Assembly: GCA_049642705.1 (NCBI GenBank) | Contig: JBARPB010000115.1 | Coordinates: 1-16,532 of the forward strand | DNA: 16,532 nt | From: CAZYPU01 sp049642705 | GTDB taxonomy: Bacteria > Omnitrophota > Gorgyraeia > JABMRN01 > RBG-13-46-9 | Reading direction: 5' to 3' | In this document: positions 1-6,528 of the stretch, piece after piece | How positions within the stretch are numbered: position 1 is the stretch's first letter | Layout: each line of letters opens with the position of its first letter | Translations under genes and position numbers: made by a program | Notes under the pieces: model-generated | What the model was told of the DNA's origin: nothing | Databases searched by the model: none | Seen by the model: only the letters and a program-made list of their open reading frames with translations

Positions 1-1
1 C

Positions 2-115
2 GTGAAAGTAAGATCCAGCGTAAAGAAGATATGTTCCAAGTGCAAGATTATAAGGCGAAAAGGCGTTTTAAGGGTCATCTGCAAGGACCCGAAGCACAAG
101 CAGAGGCAAGGGTAA
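2..115 (+). CDS. rpmJ: Large ribosomal subunit protein bL36
   Basis: A small gene at the very edge of the window encodes the 37-residue protein bL36, a zinc-binding component of the 50S subunit. The protein begins MKVRSSVKKICSKCK and ends in the typical KHKQRQG. Cys11, Cys14, Cys27 and His32 give the C-C-C-H zinc set of the zinc-bearing form of the family. The GTG at position 2 is taken as the start because the family always begins MKVR and this gives the usual length; any ribosome binding site lies outside the window. It stands first in the canonical order rpmJ-rpsM-rpsK-rpsD-rpoA-rplQ, but a repeat element separates it from rpsM. Confidence 0.95.
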   Translation: MKVRSSVKKICSKCKIIRRKGVLRVICKDPKHKQRQG

Positions 116-120
116 TAGTA

Positions 121-231
121 AATGCAAAAATTAAAATTAAAAATGCAAAACTTATGTGTCGCTTTGCGACCTCGGATATACAGGTCCGAAGGACACAACT
201 ATTTTGAATTTTACATTTTAAATTTTAAATT
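121..231. repeat. MITE-like imperfect palindromic repeat element
   Basis: A roughly 110-base imperfect palindrome fills most of the gap between rpmJ and rpsM. The core hairpin (155-197) has arms TGTGTC (155-160) with GACACA (192-197), CTTTG (162-166) with CGAAG (187-191, one wobble pair), and GACCT (168-172) with AGGTC (182-186), closing a loop at 173-181. The flanks are A/T-rich and also roughly complementary: A-rich 121-150 against T-rich 201-231. It encodes nothing visible. The architecture is that of a non-autonomous miniature element or a REP-type intergenic repeat. Its effect on the operon (RNA stability, attenuation, or none) is unknown. Other genomic copies would confirm that it is mobile. 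Confidence 0.7.
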
Positions 232-256
232 AACATGAGATAAGGACGGGATATAT

Positions 257-664
257 ATGCCCAGAATAGTAGGAATTGACATACCGAAGGAAAAAAGGGT
301 TGAAATCGCGCTGACATATATCCGCGGCATAGGCCGCTCGACCTCGAATAAAATCCTAAAGAGCGCCGGCGTAAACCCGGACACGCGCGCCAAGGACCTC
401 TCGGAGGAAGAGGTCTCCCGAATAACTTCTACGATACAGAAGGACTGCAAGGTCGAGGGGGACCTGAGACGGGAGGTTTCCGCGAATATAAAACGCCTGA
501 TAGATGCGGGTACGTACAGGGGCTTCAGGCACAGGAGGAGTTTGCCCGTAAGGGGGCAGAGGACACGCACCAACGCCAGAACCCGCAAGGGGCCCAGGAA
601 GACCGTCGGCGTCATACGCGCCAAGAAACAAGCCCCGGCGATGACTACTAAAGAAGAAGGTTAA
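257..664 (+). CDS. rpsM: Small ribosomal subunit protein uS13
   Basis: This encodes uS13 (135 residues), a 30S head protein that contacts 16S rRNA and the 50S subunit. The N-terminus MPRIVGIDIP, the helix-hairpin-helix region around residues 15-60 (IRGIGRSTSNKIL) and the C-terminal signature YRGFRHRRSLPVRGQRTRTNARTRKG-type run near residues 88-113 are all typical of the family. The length is slightly above the usual 115-130 because of a short Lys/Ala/Thr tail. The ATG follows a plausible AAGGA at 242-246. It is the second gene of the alpha operon and ends one base before rpsK. In this family of operons translation is often autoregulated by S4, but no such site was identified here. Confidence 0.97.
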   Translation: MPRIVGIDIPKEKRVEIALTYIRGIGRSTSNKILKSAGVNPDTRAKDLSEEEVSRITSTIQKDCKVEGDLRREVSANIKRLIDAGTYRGFRHRRSLPVRGQRTRTNARTRKGPRKTVGVIRAKKQAPAMTTKEEG

Positions 665-665
665 A

Positions 666-1055
666 ATGCAGAAAAAAAAGGTGAAGACAAAGAAAAAGGT
701 CACAAAAAATATCCCGAAGGCGATAGCCCATATACTGGCGACGTTTAACAACACGATAATAACCATCACGGACCCGAAGGGCGATACCATATGCTGGTCC
801 TCGACGGGAACGGTCGGTTTCAGCGGATCCAAGAAGTCAACCCCGTTTGCCGCCGGCATCGCCGCGGAAAACGCAGCCAGGAAAGCCAGAGATTTCGGTG
901 TGAGGGAACTCGAGGTATTGATAAAAGGTCCCGGCTCGGGCCGGGAAAGCGCCATCAGGAGCCTGCAGGGTGCTGGTTTGTCGATAAGGGCTATAAAGGA
1001 CGTAACGCCCATCCCGCACAACGGCTGCAGGGCGCCGAAGCGGCGAAGGGTTTAA
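666..1055 (+). CDS. rpsK: Small ribosomal subunit protein uS11
   Basis: This encodes uS11 (129 residues), a protein of the 30S platform near the mRNA exit. After a lysine-rich N-terminal tail (residues 1-14) it carries the family signature AHILATFNNTIITITD (about residues 22-37), then the GSGRESAIR segment and the closing PIPHNGCRAPKRRRV. The length is as expected for bacteria. The ATG lies one base beyond the rpsM stop, with GAAGG within the end of rpsM as the likely ribosome binding site, so the two genes are probably translationally coupled. Nothing looks unusual in the protein. Confidence 0.97.
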   Translation: MQKKKVKTKKKVTKNIPKAIAHILATFNNTIITITDPKGDTICWSSTGTVGFSGSKKSTPFAAGIAAENAARKARDFGVRELEVLIKGPGSGRESAIRSLQGAGLSIRAIKDVTPIPHNGCRAPKRRRV

Positions 1056-1064
1056 GGAGAAAAA

Positions 1065-1691
1065 ATGGCACGGCAAACGGACGCAAAATGTAAGCTCTGC
1101 CGCGCATACGGCGAGAAATTGTTTCTTAAAGGTGCAAAGTGCAATACGGATAAGTGTCCGGTTGCAAAAAGGCCTTTCAGGCCGGGGCAGCACGGAAAGC
1201 GAAGAAAAAAGGAATCCAACTACGGCATGCAGCTTCGCGAAAAACAGAAGGCAAAGAGAATTTACGGGTTACTTGAGCGGCAGTTCAAAAGATACTTCAA
1301 GCTCGCCGAAAGAGCCAGGGGCGTAACGGGTCACATGCTGCTTCAGATGCTGGAAAGGAGGCTCGATAACGTCGTTTTCAGGCTTTGCTTTGCGTATTCG
1401 CGCTCGCAGGCAAGGCAGCTGGTCTGCCATAACCACACCTACGTGAACAACAGGAAAGTTAACATACCTTCGTACATAGTAAAAACGGGAGACATCATAG
1501 AGATGCGGGGAAAGGAAAAAACCCTTAAAGGGATAGCCGAAATCCGCAAGGAGTTAAAAGAAAGGGCCCTCCCGAAATGGCTCGGAAGCGAAAAGGAGGC
1601 ACTGAAGGGCTCGGTCAAGCGTCTTCCGGAAAGAGAGGATTTGGATTTCTCGATTCAGGAACAGGTAATAGTAGAGTTATATTCGAAGTAA
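1065..1691 (+). CDS. rpsD: Small ribosomal subunit protein uS4, zinc-binding form
   Basis: This encodes uS4 (208 residues), a primary 16S rRNA-binding protein that nucleates 30S assembly and in many bacteria represses its own operon. The N-terminal part contains Cys9, Cys12, Cys26 and Cys31, the four-cysteine zinc site of the C-plus form also known from Bacillus and Thermus. The central part has MLERRLDNVVFRL, and the S4 RNA-binding domain lies at about residues 98-160 (SRSQARQLVCHNHTYVNN). The C-terminus SIQEQVIVELYSK is typical. A strong AAGGAG (1054-1059) precedes the ATG by five bases. Both bL36 and uS4 here are zinc-bearing versions, which suggests no zinc-sparing switch in these two genes. 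Confidence 0.97.
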   Translation: MARQTDAKCKLCRAYGEKLFLKGAKCNTDKCPVAKRPFRPGQHGKRRKKESNYGMQLREKQKAKRIYGLLERQFKRYFKLAERARGVTGHMLLQMLERRLDNVVFRLCFAYSRSQARQLVCHNHTYVNNRKVNIPSYIVKTGDIIEMRGKEKTLKGIAEIRKELKERALPKWLGSEKEALKGSVKRLPEREDLDFSIQEQVIVELYSK

Positions 1692-1715
1692 TACCTATTA
1701 AGCAGGGGGTACTCA

Positions 1716-2771
1716 ATGGGGGTTAAACTCAGAAATTTCGAAATGCCGAAAAAACTGACTTGTGAGGAATCAACCTACAAACCGACATACGGCAAGTTCA
1801 CAGCGGAGCCTTTTGAACGGGGTTACGGCATGACTGTAGGGAATTCCTTAAGGCGCGTGCTCATATCTTCCATAGAAGGGACGGCTGCGACTTCGGTCAA
1901 GATTGCGGGCGTCCAGCACGAGTTCTCGACGATTAAAGGCGTCGTTGAAGACGTGCCGCAGATTATCCTTAATATCAAAAAACTTATCCTAAAGTCGCAT
2001 TTCAAGAGCCCCAAAACCATGTTTCTCAAGGTTGACAAGAAGGGCGAGGTTGCGGCAGGGGATTTAAAGACGGACGAAACCGTCGAGATTCTAAACCCCG
2101 GCCTCCACATCGCCACGCTTACGAAAAAGACAAAACTGGAAATGCAGGTTGAGGTATCGCGCGGCAGGGGATACGTCCCGGCGGAAAAGAACAAGAAGGA
2201 AAATTCACCCATCGGGGTCATACCGCTTGACTCCATTTTTACGCCCGTAAAGCGGACCAACTTCTCCGTCGCCAATACGCGCGTCGGGCAAATAACCGAT
2301 TACGACAAGCTGGTTCTGGAAATATGGACAAACGGAAGCGTCGATCCAAAAGAGGCCCTTCTTTACGCCTCCAATATACTCCAGCGCCACCTCGATATCT
2401 TCGTGGAATTCGGCGAACTGCCGGAGGAAATTACCGAAGAAGAAGAATCGAAGGAAGAAAAGGAGCTTCAGGAAAAACTCAAAATGCCCATTACGGAACT
2501 CGAGCTTTCCGTGCGCAGCTCCAATTGCCTGCGCGAGGCCAAGATAAAGACAATCGGTGATCTCGTGAAAAAGGGCGAGATGGAGATGCTCAAATACAGG
2601 AACTTCGGAAAGAAGTCGCTGACAGAAATCAACAAGATACTGGGCGAGATGGGGCTTCAGCTCGGGGGACAGGCGGAGAAAAAAGAGGAAGAAAAGCCCT
2701 CCTCCGCTAAAGCTTCCTCCTTCGCCAAGGCTTCGAAGGACAAGACGGAGGGCAAGGAAAAGAAAAAATGA
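1716..2771 (+). CDS. rpoA: DNA-directed RNA polymerase subunit alpha
   Basis: This encodes the alpha subunit (351 residues), whose dimer scaffolds beta and beta-prime assembly. The N-terminal domain covers roughly residues 1-235, with the hallmark FERGYGMTVGNSLRRVLISS (about 32-51) and HEFSTIKGVVEDV. An acidic linker rich in E and K (about 239-258) leads to the C-terminal domain (about 260-320), with LELSVRSSNCLREAKI and the helix-hairpin-helix KYRNFGKKSLTEI that contacts UP elements and activators. The last 30 or so residues lie beyond the usual end of alpha and include an in-frame palindromic repeat encoding FAKASKDK. The stop overlaps the start of rplQ by four bases (ATGA). Confidence 0.97.
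   Translation: MGVKLRNFEMPKKLTCEESTYKPTYGKFTAEPFERGYGMTVGNSLRRVLISSIEGTAATSVKIAGVQHEFSTIKGVVEDVPQIILNIKKLILKSHFKSPKTMFLKVDKKGEVAAGDLKTDETVEILNPGLHIATLTKKTKLEMQVEVSRGRGYVPAEKNKKENSPIGVIPLDSIFTPVKRTNFSVANTRVGQITDYDKLVLEIWTNGSVDPKEALLYASNILQRHLDIFVEFGELPEEITEEEESKEEKELQEKLKMPITELELSVRSSNCLREAKIKTIGDLVKKGEMEMLKYRNFGKKSLTEINKILGEMGLQLGGQAEKKEEEKPSSAKASSFAKASKDKTEGKEKKK
2699..2751. repeat. In-frame palindromic repeat in the rpoA tail
   Basis: A roughly 50-base nested inverted repeat lies inside the 3' end of rpoA. The outer arms are CCTCCG (2701-2706) and CGGAGG (2746-2751). The inner arms are TCCTTCG (2718-2724) and CGAAGGA (2734-2740), around a nine-base loop. The left part also contains two similar 18-base units in tandem, read as SSAKAS and SFAKAS. 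The translation SSAKASSFAKASKDKTEG is of a kind I recall recurring in unrelated proteins of uncultured bacteria, which suggests a mobile palindromic repeat that keeps the reading frame open. The recurrence is memory, not something shown in this window. Confidence 0.7.
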
Positions 2772-3364
2772 GGCACAGGAAAAGACGGACGAGATTCGGC
2801 AGGCAGTCCTCGCACCGCAAAGCTAGCTTAAGAGCGCTTGCTACAGCTGTGCTTTTGCACCAGAAAATAAGGACAACTCACACGAAGGCAAAAGAAGCCG
2901 GTCGCCTTGTCGAAAATCTAATTACAACAGCAAAAAATGATTCGCTTGCCGCGCGCAGGAGGGTGTTCTCGGTCCTGGGCGACAATGTTCTTGTAAGGAA
3001 GCTTTTCAAGGAAATCGTGCCGCTTTTTTCCCGAAGGCAAGGCGGTTACACGAGGATAATACCGTTTAATTTCCGCAAGGGCGACGGCGCAAGCATCGTC
3101 TTTTTGGAACTGACGGAGAAAAAACCCGAAGAAAAGCGCAAACCAGACAAGAAAGCCAAGCAAGCGGAAAAGCCCGAGAAGCCGAAGCCCGTAAAAGCCG
3201 AACGACCCAAGGCGGCACCTGAAGTAGCGCCGAAGGTAAAAGAGGAAAAAGCTGTCGAAGAAGTAAAGAGGGAAAAGGCAAAAACCGAAGGTAGGAAAAT
3301 CGAAAAGCAGAAGGGCTTCCTCAAAAAAGTCCGCGGCTTCTTCCGCCGTAAAACGAATATGTAA
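2768..3364 (+). CDS. rplQ: Large ribosomal subunit protein bL17 with extended C-terminal tail
   Basis: This encodes bL17 (198 residues), a 50S protein near the tunnel exit. Residues 1 to about 118 form the complete family domain: MRHRKRRTRFGRQSSHRKA at the N-terminus, LLHQKIRTTHTKAKEAGRLVE in the middle, and RRQGGYTRI and GDGASIVFLEL at the end. Bacterial L17 usually stops near 115-130 residues. Here a tail of about 80 residues follows, almost wholly K, E, P, A and R and likely disordered, ending in a basic amphipathic-looking segment KGFLKKVRGFFRRKTNM. The start overlaps the rpoA stop (ATGA). Charged tails on L17 are known in several lineages; the function of this one is unknown. Confidence 0.95.
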   Translation: MRHRKRRTRFGRQSSHRKASLRALATAVLLHQKIRTTHTKAKEAGRLVENLITTAKNDSLAARRRVFSVLGDNVLVRKLFKEIVPLFSRRQGGYTRIIPFNFRKGDGASIVFLELTEKKPEEKRKPDKKAKQAEKPEKPKPVKAERPKAAPEVAPKVKEEKAVEEVKREKAKTEGRKIEKQKGFLKKVRGFFRRKTNM

Positions 3365-3411
3365 CTTCCGCACAAGAAGAAAACCACACACTTCCTTCCC
3401 CAGAAAATTTT

Positions 3412-3441
3412 ACCCCTCACTATGTTCGGGGTCGCCTTTTA
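3412..3441 (+). terminator. Weak terminator-like hairpin after rplQ
   Basis: Arms ACCCC (3412-3416) and GGGGT (3428-3432) flank an eleven-base loop and are followed by a short T-rich run (3437-3443). The stem is only five pairs, so this is a weak candidate. It sits where the ribosomal operon would be expected to end, 48 bases after the rplQ stop. Confidence 0.3.
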
Positions 3442-3540
3442 TTTCGACAAGAAAACGGTGTCCCTGGTTTAAGCAGCTCTGAAACACCGCCTCCTGCCCC
3501 CTAAATTCAAAGGAGAACCGGATGCCGCCTAACTTTTCGC

Positions 3541-3569
3541 TTGTTTATATAATAAAATTATGATATATT
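3541..3569 (+). promoter_or_regulatory. Candidate sigma-70-type promoter for the aspC operon
   Basis: TTGTTT (3541-3546) and TATATT (3564-3569) stand 17 bases apart, matching the -35/-10 pattern, and lie 25 bases before the aspC start. TATAAT at 3548-3553 and TATGAT at 3559-3564 are alternative -10 boxes without a good -35. The region is so A/T-rich that chance matches are likely. A strong GGAGGT (3583-3588) precedes the start codon. Confidence 0.35.
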
Positions 3570-3593
3570 AAAAGCTCTATATGGAGGTAAGAT

Positions 3594-4757
3594 ATGATAT
3601 TTGCTGGTAGAGTAGCGCAACTTAAGCCGTCGCCTACACTTGCGATAGCCGCCAAGGCCAAGGAAATGAAGGCCGCCGGTATCGATGTCATCGGCTTCGG
3701 GGTGGGCGAGCCGGATTTCGATACGCCGGATAACATAAAAGAGGCGGCTATAAAGGCTATAAAAAAAGGTGTTACAAAATACACGCCCGCTTCGGGAACG
3801 GCGGAGCTTAAAGAAGCTGTCTGCGAAAAATTGAAGAAAGACAATTCACTAAGTTATAAACCCACAGAAGTCGCCATATCATGCGGCGCAAAACACGCGC
3901 TTTATAACATATTCCAGGTCTTGTGCCAGAAAGGGGACGAGGTCATTATCATTTCCCCGTACTGGGTAAGCTACCCGGAAATGGTACGGCTTAGCGGGGC
4001 CGAACCCAAAATCGTAAAACCGCCCGAAGCAAACGGCTTTGTGCCGGACCTTAAGGAAATCGCAAAACATATCACCCGGCGCACGAAAGCCATTATCGTG
4101 AACAGCCCTTCGAACCCGACCGGCGCTGTTTTCGATAGAGGGGTGCTTGAAAAAATCTCTGAAACCGCCGTGGCAAAAAAGATTTTTGTAATAAGCGACG
4201 AGATATACGAAAAGCTTATTTACGACGGCGCCGAACACGTCTCCACCGGCTCGATCGGCAAGGATATTTTCAGGCAAACCCTTACGGTAAACGGCGTTTC
4301 GAAGACATACTCGATGACGGGGTGGCGGATCGGATACGTGGCCGGGGCGGCGGATATCATAAAAAAAATCGGGGCGCTTCAGAGCCAGTCAACATCGAAC
4401 CCCGCTTCCATAAGCCAGGCCGCGGCGCTTGAGGCGTTAAAGGGGCCTCAAGCTGCGGCGCTTCTTATGGCAAAGAAATTCGCCGCGAGAAGGAATCTCA
4501 TGACGGAAGGCATTAATTTACTTAAGAACATATCATGCGTAAAACCGAAGGGCGCTTTTTATGTTTTTTGTAACATATCAGGAACCGGGCTTGATTCGAC
4601 GGCGTTTTCCAAGCGGCTTCTCGATGAGGCGCACGTCGCATGCGTGCCCGGCATCGCGTTCGGTTGGGACACGCACGCGCGCCTGAGTTTCGCGACGGAT
4701 TCCGAAGGCATTAAAACAGGGCTTGACAGGATCGGAAAATGGCTACAAAAATTCTGA
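3594..4757 (+). CDS. aspC: Aspartate aminotransferase-like class I aminotransferase
   Basis: This encodes a PLP-dependent class I/II aminotransferase (387 residues) of the Ib aspartate aminotransferase type, interconverting aspartate plus 2-oxoglutarate with oxaloacetate plus glutamate. Recognisable parts are GVGEPDFDTPDNI (about residues 37-49), NSPSNPTGAV near 175-184, ISDEIYEKLIYD near 200-211, and the Schiff-base lysine Lys237 in NGVSKTYSMTGWRIGY. The length is normal for the subfamily. It begins the metabolic operon behind a good GGAGGT, and its end overlaps the next gene by 19 bases. The following malate dehydrogenase supplies oxaloacetate and the isocitrate dehydrogenase supplies 2-oxoglutarate, which supports this substrate pair. 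Related Ib enzymes can prefer prephenate or other amino donors, so the substrate is inferred. Confidence 0.88.
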   Translation: MIFAGRVAQLKPSPTLAIAAKAKEMKAAGIDVIGFGVGEPDFDTPDNIKEAAIKAIKKGVTKYTPASGTAELKEAVCEKLKKDNSLSYKPTEVAISCGAKHALYNIFQVLCQKGDEVIIISPYWVSYPEMVRLSGAEPKIVKPPEANGFVPDLKEIAKHITRRTKAIIVNSPSNPTGAVFDRGVLEKISETAVAKKIFVISDEIYEKLIYDGAEHVSTGSIGKDIFRQTLTVNGVSKTYSMTGWRIGYVAGAADIIKKIGALQSQSTSNPASISQAAALEALKGPQAAALLMAKKFAARRNLMTEGINLLKNISCVKPKGAFYVFCNISGTGLDSTAFSKRLLDEAHVACVPGIAFGWDTHARLSFATDSEGIKTGLDRIGKWLQKF

Positions 4758-6022
4758 AACAGACAATCGCTGAAAAAGTATTGAGCGCTCATGCGAATAG
4801 GGAGCTGAAAGCCGGGGAAGTCGCAATCTGTGAAGTGGACTTTTGCTTCGGACAGGACGGGACAAGCTCTTTGATAATCGAGAGTTTTGAGCGGCTCGGC
4901 ACGGGCAAGGTCTTTGACACCTCGGGATTCACCATGTTTATCGACCACAGTTCGCCGAGCCCGAATATCGGCGTATCAACCATACACAAGATAATGCGCG
5001 AGTTTGCCGCGAAGCATTCCCTGAAGATATCCGACATAGGCTGCGGCATATGTCATCAGTTAATGATCGAGTCGGGCAACGTAACTTGCGGTGACCTTGT
5101 CGTGGGCGCGGATTCGCATACCTCGACTTACGGTGCGCTTAACATATTTTCCACCGGCGTGGGCTCGACCGACCTTGCTATTAGCCTGGCCAGCGGCAAG
5201 AACTGGTTCAGGGTTCCCGAGACGATAAAGATAGTAATAAACGGGAAATTGCCCGTAGGCGTGTATTCAAAAGACGTGATTTTGCACATAATAAAAAATA
5301 TCACCTCCAGTGGCGCAAACTATAAAGCACTTGAGTTCTCGGGTGACGCCGTTGGAAGAATGAGCCTCGAGGGGCGTTTTACGATCGCGAACATGGCGGT
5401 TGAGATGGGCGCAAAATGCGGTATATTCGAGGCGGATAAGAAGGTTCTGGACTGGGTTACCGAGCGCTCAAAACGAAAGCCGTGCCCCGTTACGGCGGAC
5501 GAAGGAGCCTCATACGAGAGCGTTAAAGAATATCGCGTGGATTACATGGCGCCGCAGGTTGCCATACCGCACGAAGTCGATAATGTTCGGCCGGTCGGAG
5601 AAGTTGAAGGTACGCGCGTCGACGAGGTCTTCATCGGAACCTGCACGAACGGCCGGTTGGAAGACCTTGAAATCGCCGCCGCCGTCCTTAAAAACAATAA
5701 GGTTCACCCCGACACCAGGCTTTTTATCGCGCCTGCGTCGCGGGAGGTTTTTTTGAAAGCCGTGAAAAAAGGCTATATTGAGGTCTTTGTAGCCGCGGGG
5801 GCGGCCGTATTGGGGCCGGGATGCGGGCCCTGCGTCGGCACGCATAACGGCGTTCCTGCCGACGGGGATAATGTTATCTCTACGGCAAACCGCAATTTCA
5901 AGGGGAGGATGGGCAATCCCAACGCGAAAATATTCCTGGCGAGCCCGGCAACCTCGGCCGCTTCGGCGCTCGCCGGTAAGATTTCCGACCCCAGGGAATT
6001 CTCGAGGAAACTAAAGCGATGA
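4739..6022 (+). CDS. Aconitase-family hydro-lyase large subunit (LeuC/HacA type)
   Basis: This encodes the large subunit (427 residues) of a two-subunit [4Fe-4S] hydro-lyase of the 3-isopropylmalate dehydratase/homoaconitase branch. The cluster cysteines are Cys302 in FIGTCTNGR and Cys362 and Cys365 in GPGCGPCVG. Other hallmarks are GADSHTSTYGALNIFSTGVG (about residues 122-141) and NRNFKGRMGNP near the end. The length fits the short archaeal-type LeuC rather than full-length aconitase of about 750-900 residues. The start ATG lies 19 bases inside aspC. The large subunit alone cannot separate isopropylmalate, homoaconitate and citrate. Because isocitrate and malate dehydrogenases follow and no LeuA or LeuB is present, I infer that it isomerises citrate to isocitrate. 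Confidence 0.85.
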   Translation: MATKILKQTIAEKVLSAHANRELKAGEVAICEVDFCFGQDGTSSLIIESFERLGTGKVFDTSGFTMFIDHSSPSPNIGVSTIHKIMREFAAKHSLKISDIGCGICHQLMIESGNVTCGDLVVGADSHTSTYGALNIFSTGVGSTDLAISLASGKNWFRVPETIKIVINGKLPVGVYSKDVILHIIKNITSSGANYKALEFSGDAVGRMSLEGRFTIANMAVEMGAKCGIFEADKKVLDWVTERSKRKPCPVTADEGASYESVKEYRVDYMAPQVAIPHEVDNVRPVGEVEGTRVDEVFIGTCTNGRLEDLEIAAAVLKNNKVHPDTRLFIAPASREVFLKAVKKGYIEVFVAAGAAVLGPGCGPCVGTHNGVPADGDNVISTANRNFKGRMGNPNAKIFLASPATSAASALAGKISDPREFSRKLKR

Positions 6023-6528
6023 GTAACATAGCGCACCGCCTGAGGAAGATGCAGAACAACGTAAACACCGACTACATCATTTCCGGCCGCTACAAATTTC
6101 ACATACGCGAGGCCAGGGAACTGGCAAAGCATGTTTTCGAGGACATAGAAAAAGATTTCCATAAAAAGGTAGAGAGGGGCGATTTTCTGATAAGCGGGGA
6201 GAATTTCGGCTGCGGCTCATCGAGGGAACAGGCGCCGCAGGCCTTAAAAGCCACGGGACTTAAGGCTGTCGTGGCGAAAAGTTTCGCAAGAATTTTTTAC
6301 AGAAATGCCCTGAATCTCGGGCTTCTGCTCCTGGAGTGCAACACCAATTATATAGACGATCACGATGAACTGGAATTAGATCTGGACCGCAATATCATAA
6401 AGAATAAATCAAAAGGGTTGAACATTGCGTGCAAACCCATATCGTCTCTTGCGAAAAAGATTCTCGCGGAGGGCGGCATGGTAGAGTATTTCAAAAAACA
6501 TAAAGGGAAAATTGAAATTGAGTCATAA
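6019..6528 (+). CDS. Aconitase-family hydro-lyase small subunit (LeuD/HacB type)
   Basis: This encodes the swivelling small subunit (169 residues) that completes the active site of the preceding large subunit. It shows NNVNTDYII (residues 13-21), ENFGCGSSREQAPQAL near residues 60-75, and AKSFARIFYRNALNLGLLLLE, all standard for LeuD. The substrate-selecting loop that reads YLRT, YLVY or YLRM in characterised archaeal homoaconitases and isopropylmalate isomerases appears here as Tyr25-Lys26-Phe27-His28, so specificity cannot be read off directly. The start overlaps the large subunit stop (ATGA), which implies coupled synthesis in equal amounts. The end overlaps the next gene. Confidence 0.86.
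   Translation: MSNIAHRLRKMQNNVNTDYIISGRYKFHIREARELAKHVFEDIEKDFHKKVERGDFLISGENFGCGSSREQAPQALKATGLKAVVAKSFARIFYRNALNLGLLLLECNTNYIDDHDELELDLDRNIIKNKSKGLNIACKPISSLAKKILAEGGMVEYFKKHKGKIEIES

Larger units (their letters stand above)
3365..3593 (+). other. Intergenic region between the ribosomal and metabolic operons
   Basis: This 229-base gap is the only sizeable break between genes before the end of the window. It holds a weak terminator-like hairpin (3412-3432), a short inverted pair CGGTGT/ACACCG near 3455-3490, and an A/T-rich stretch (3541-3570) with a possible promoter. A minimal reading frame at 3422 gives 16 codons and then, in the same frame after its stop, 20 more open codons. I cannot assign these to any family, and no ribosome binding site stands in front. 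No RNA gene was recognised. Confidence 0.5.

Noticed and set aside
356..1193. Long reverse-strand open frames across rpsM, rpsK and rpsD
   Set aside because: They are antisense to highly conserved ribosomal genes and their translations resemble no protein family.
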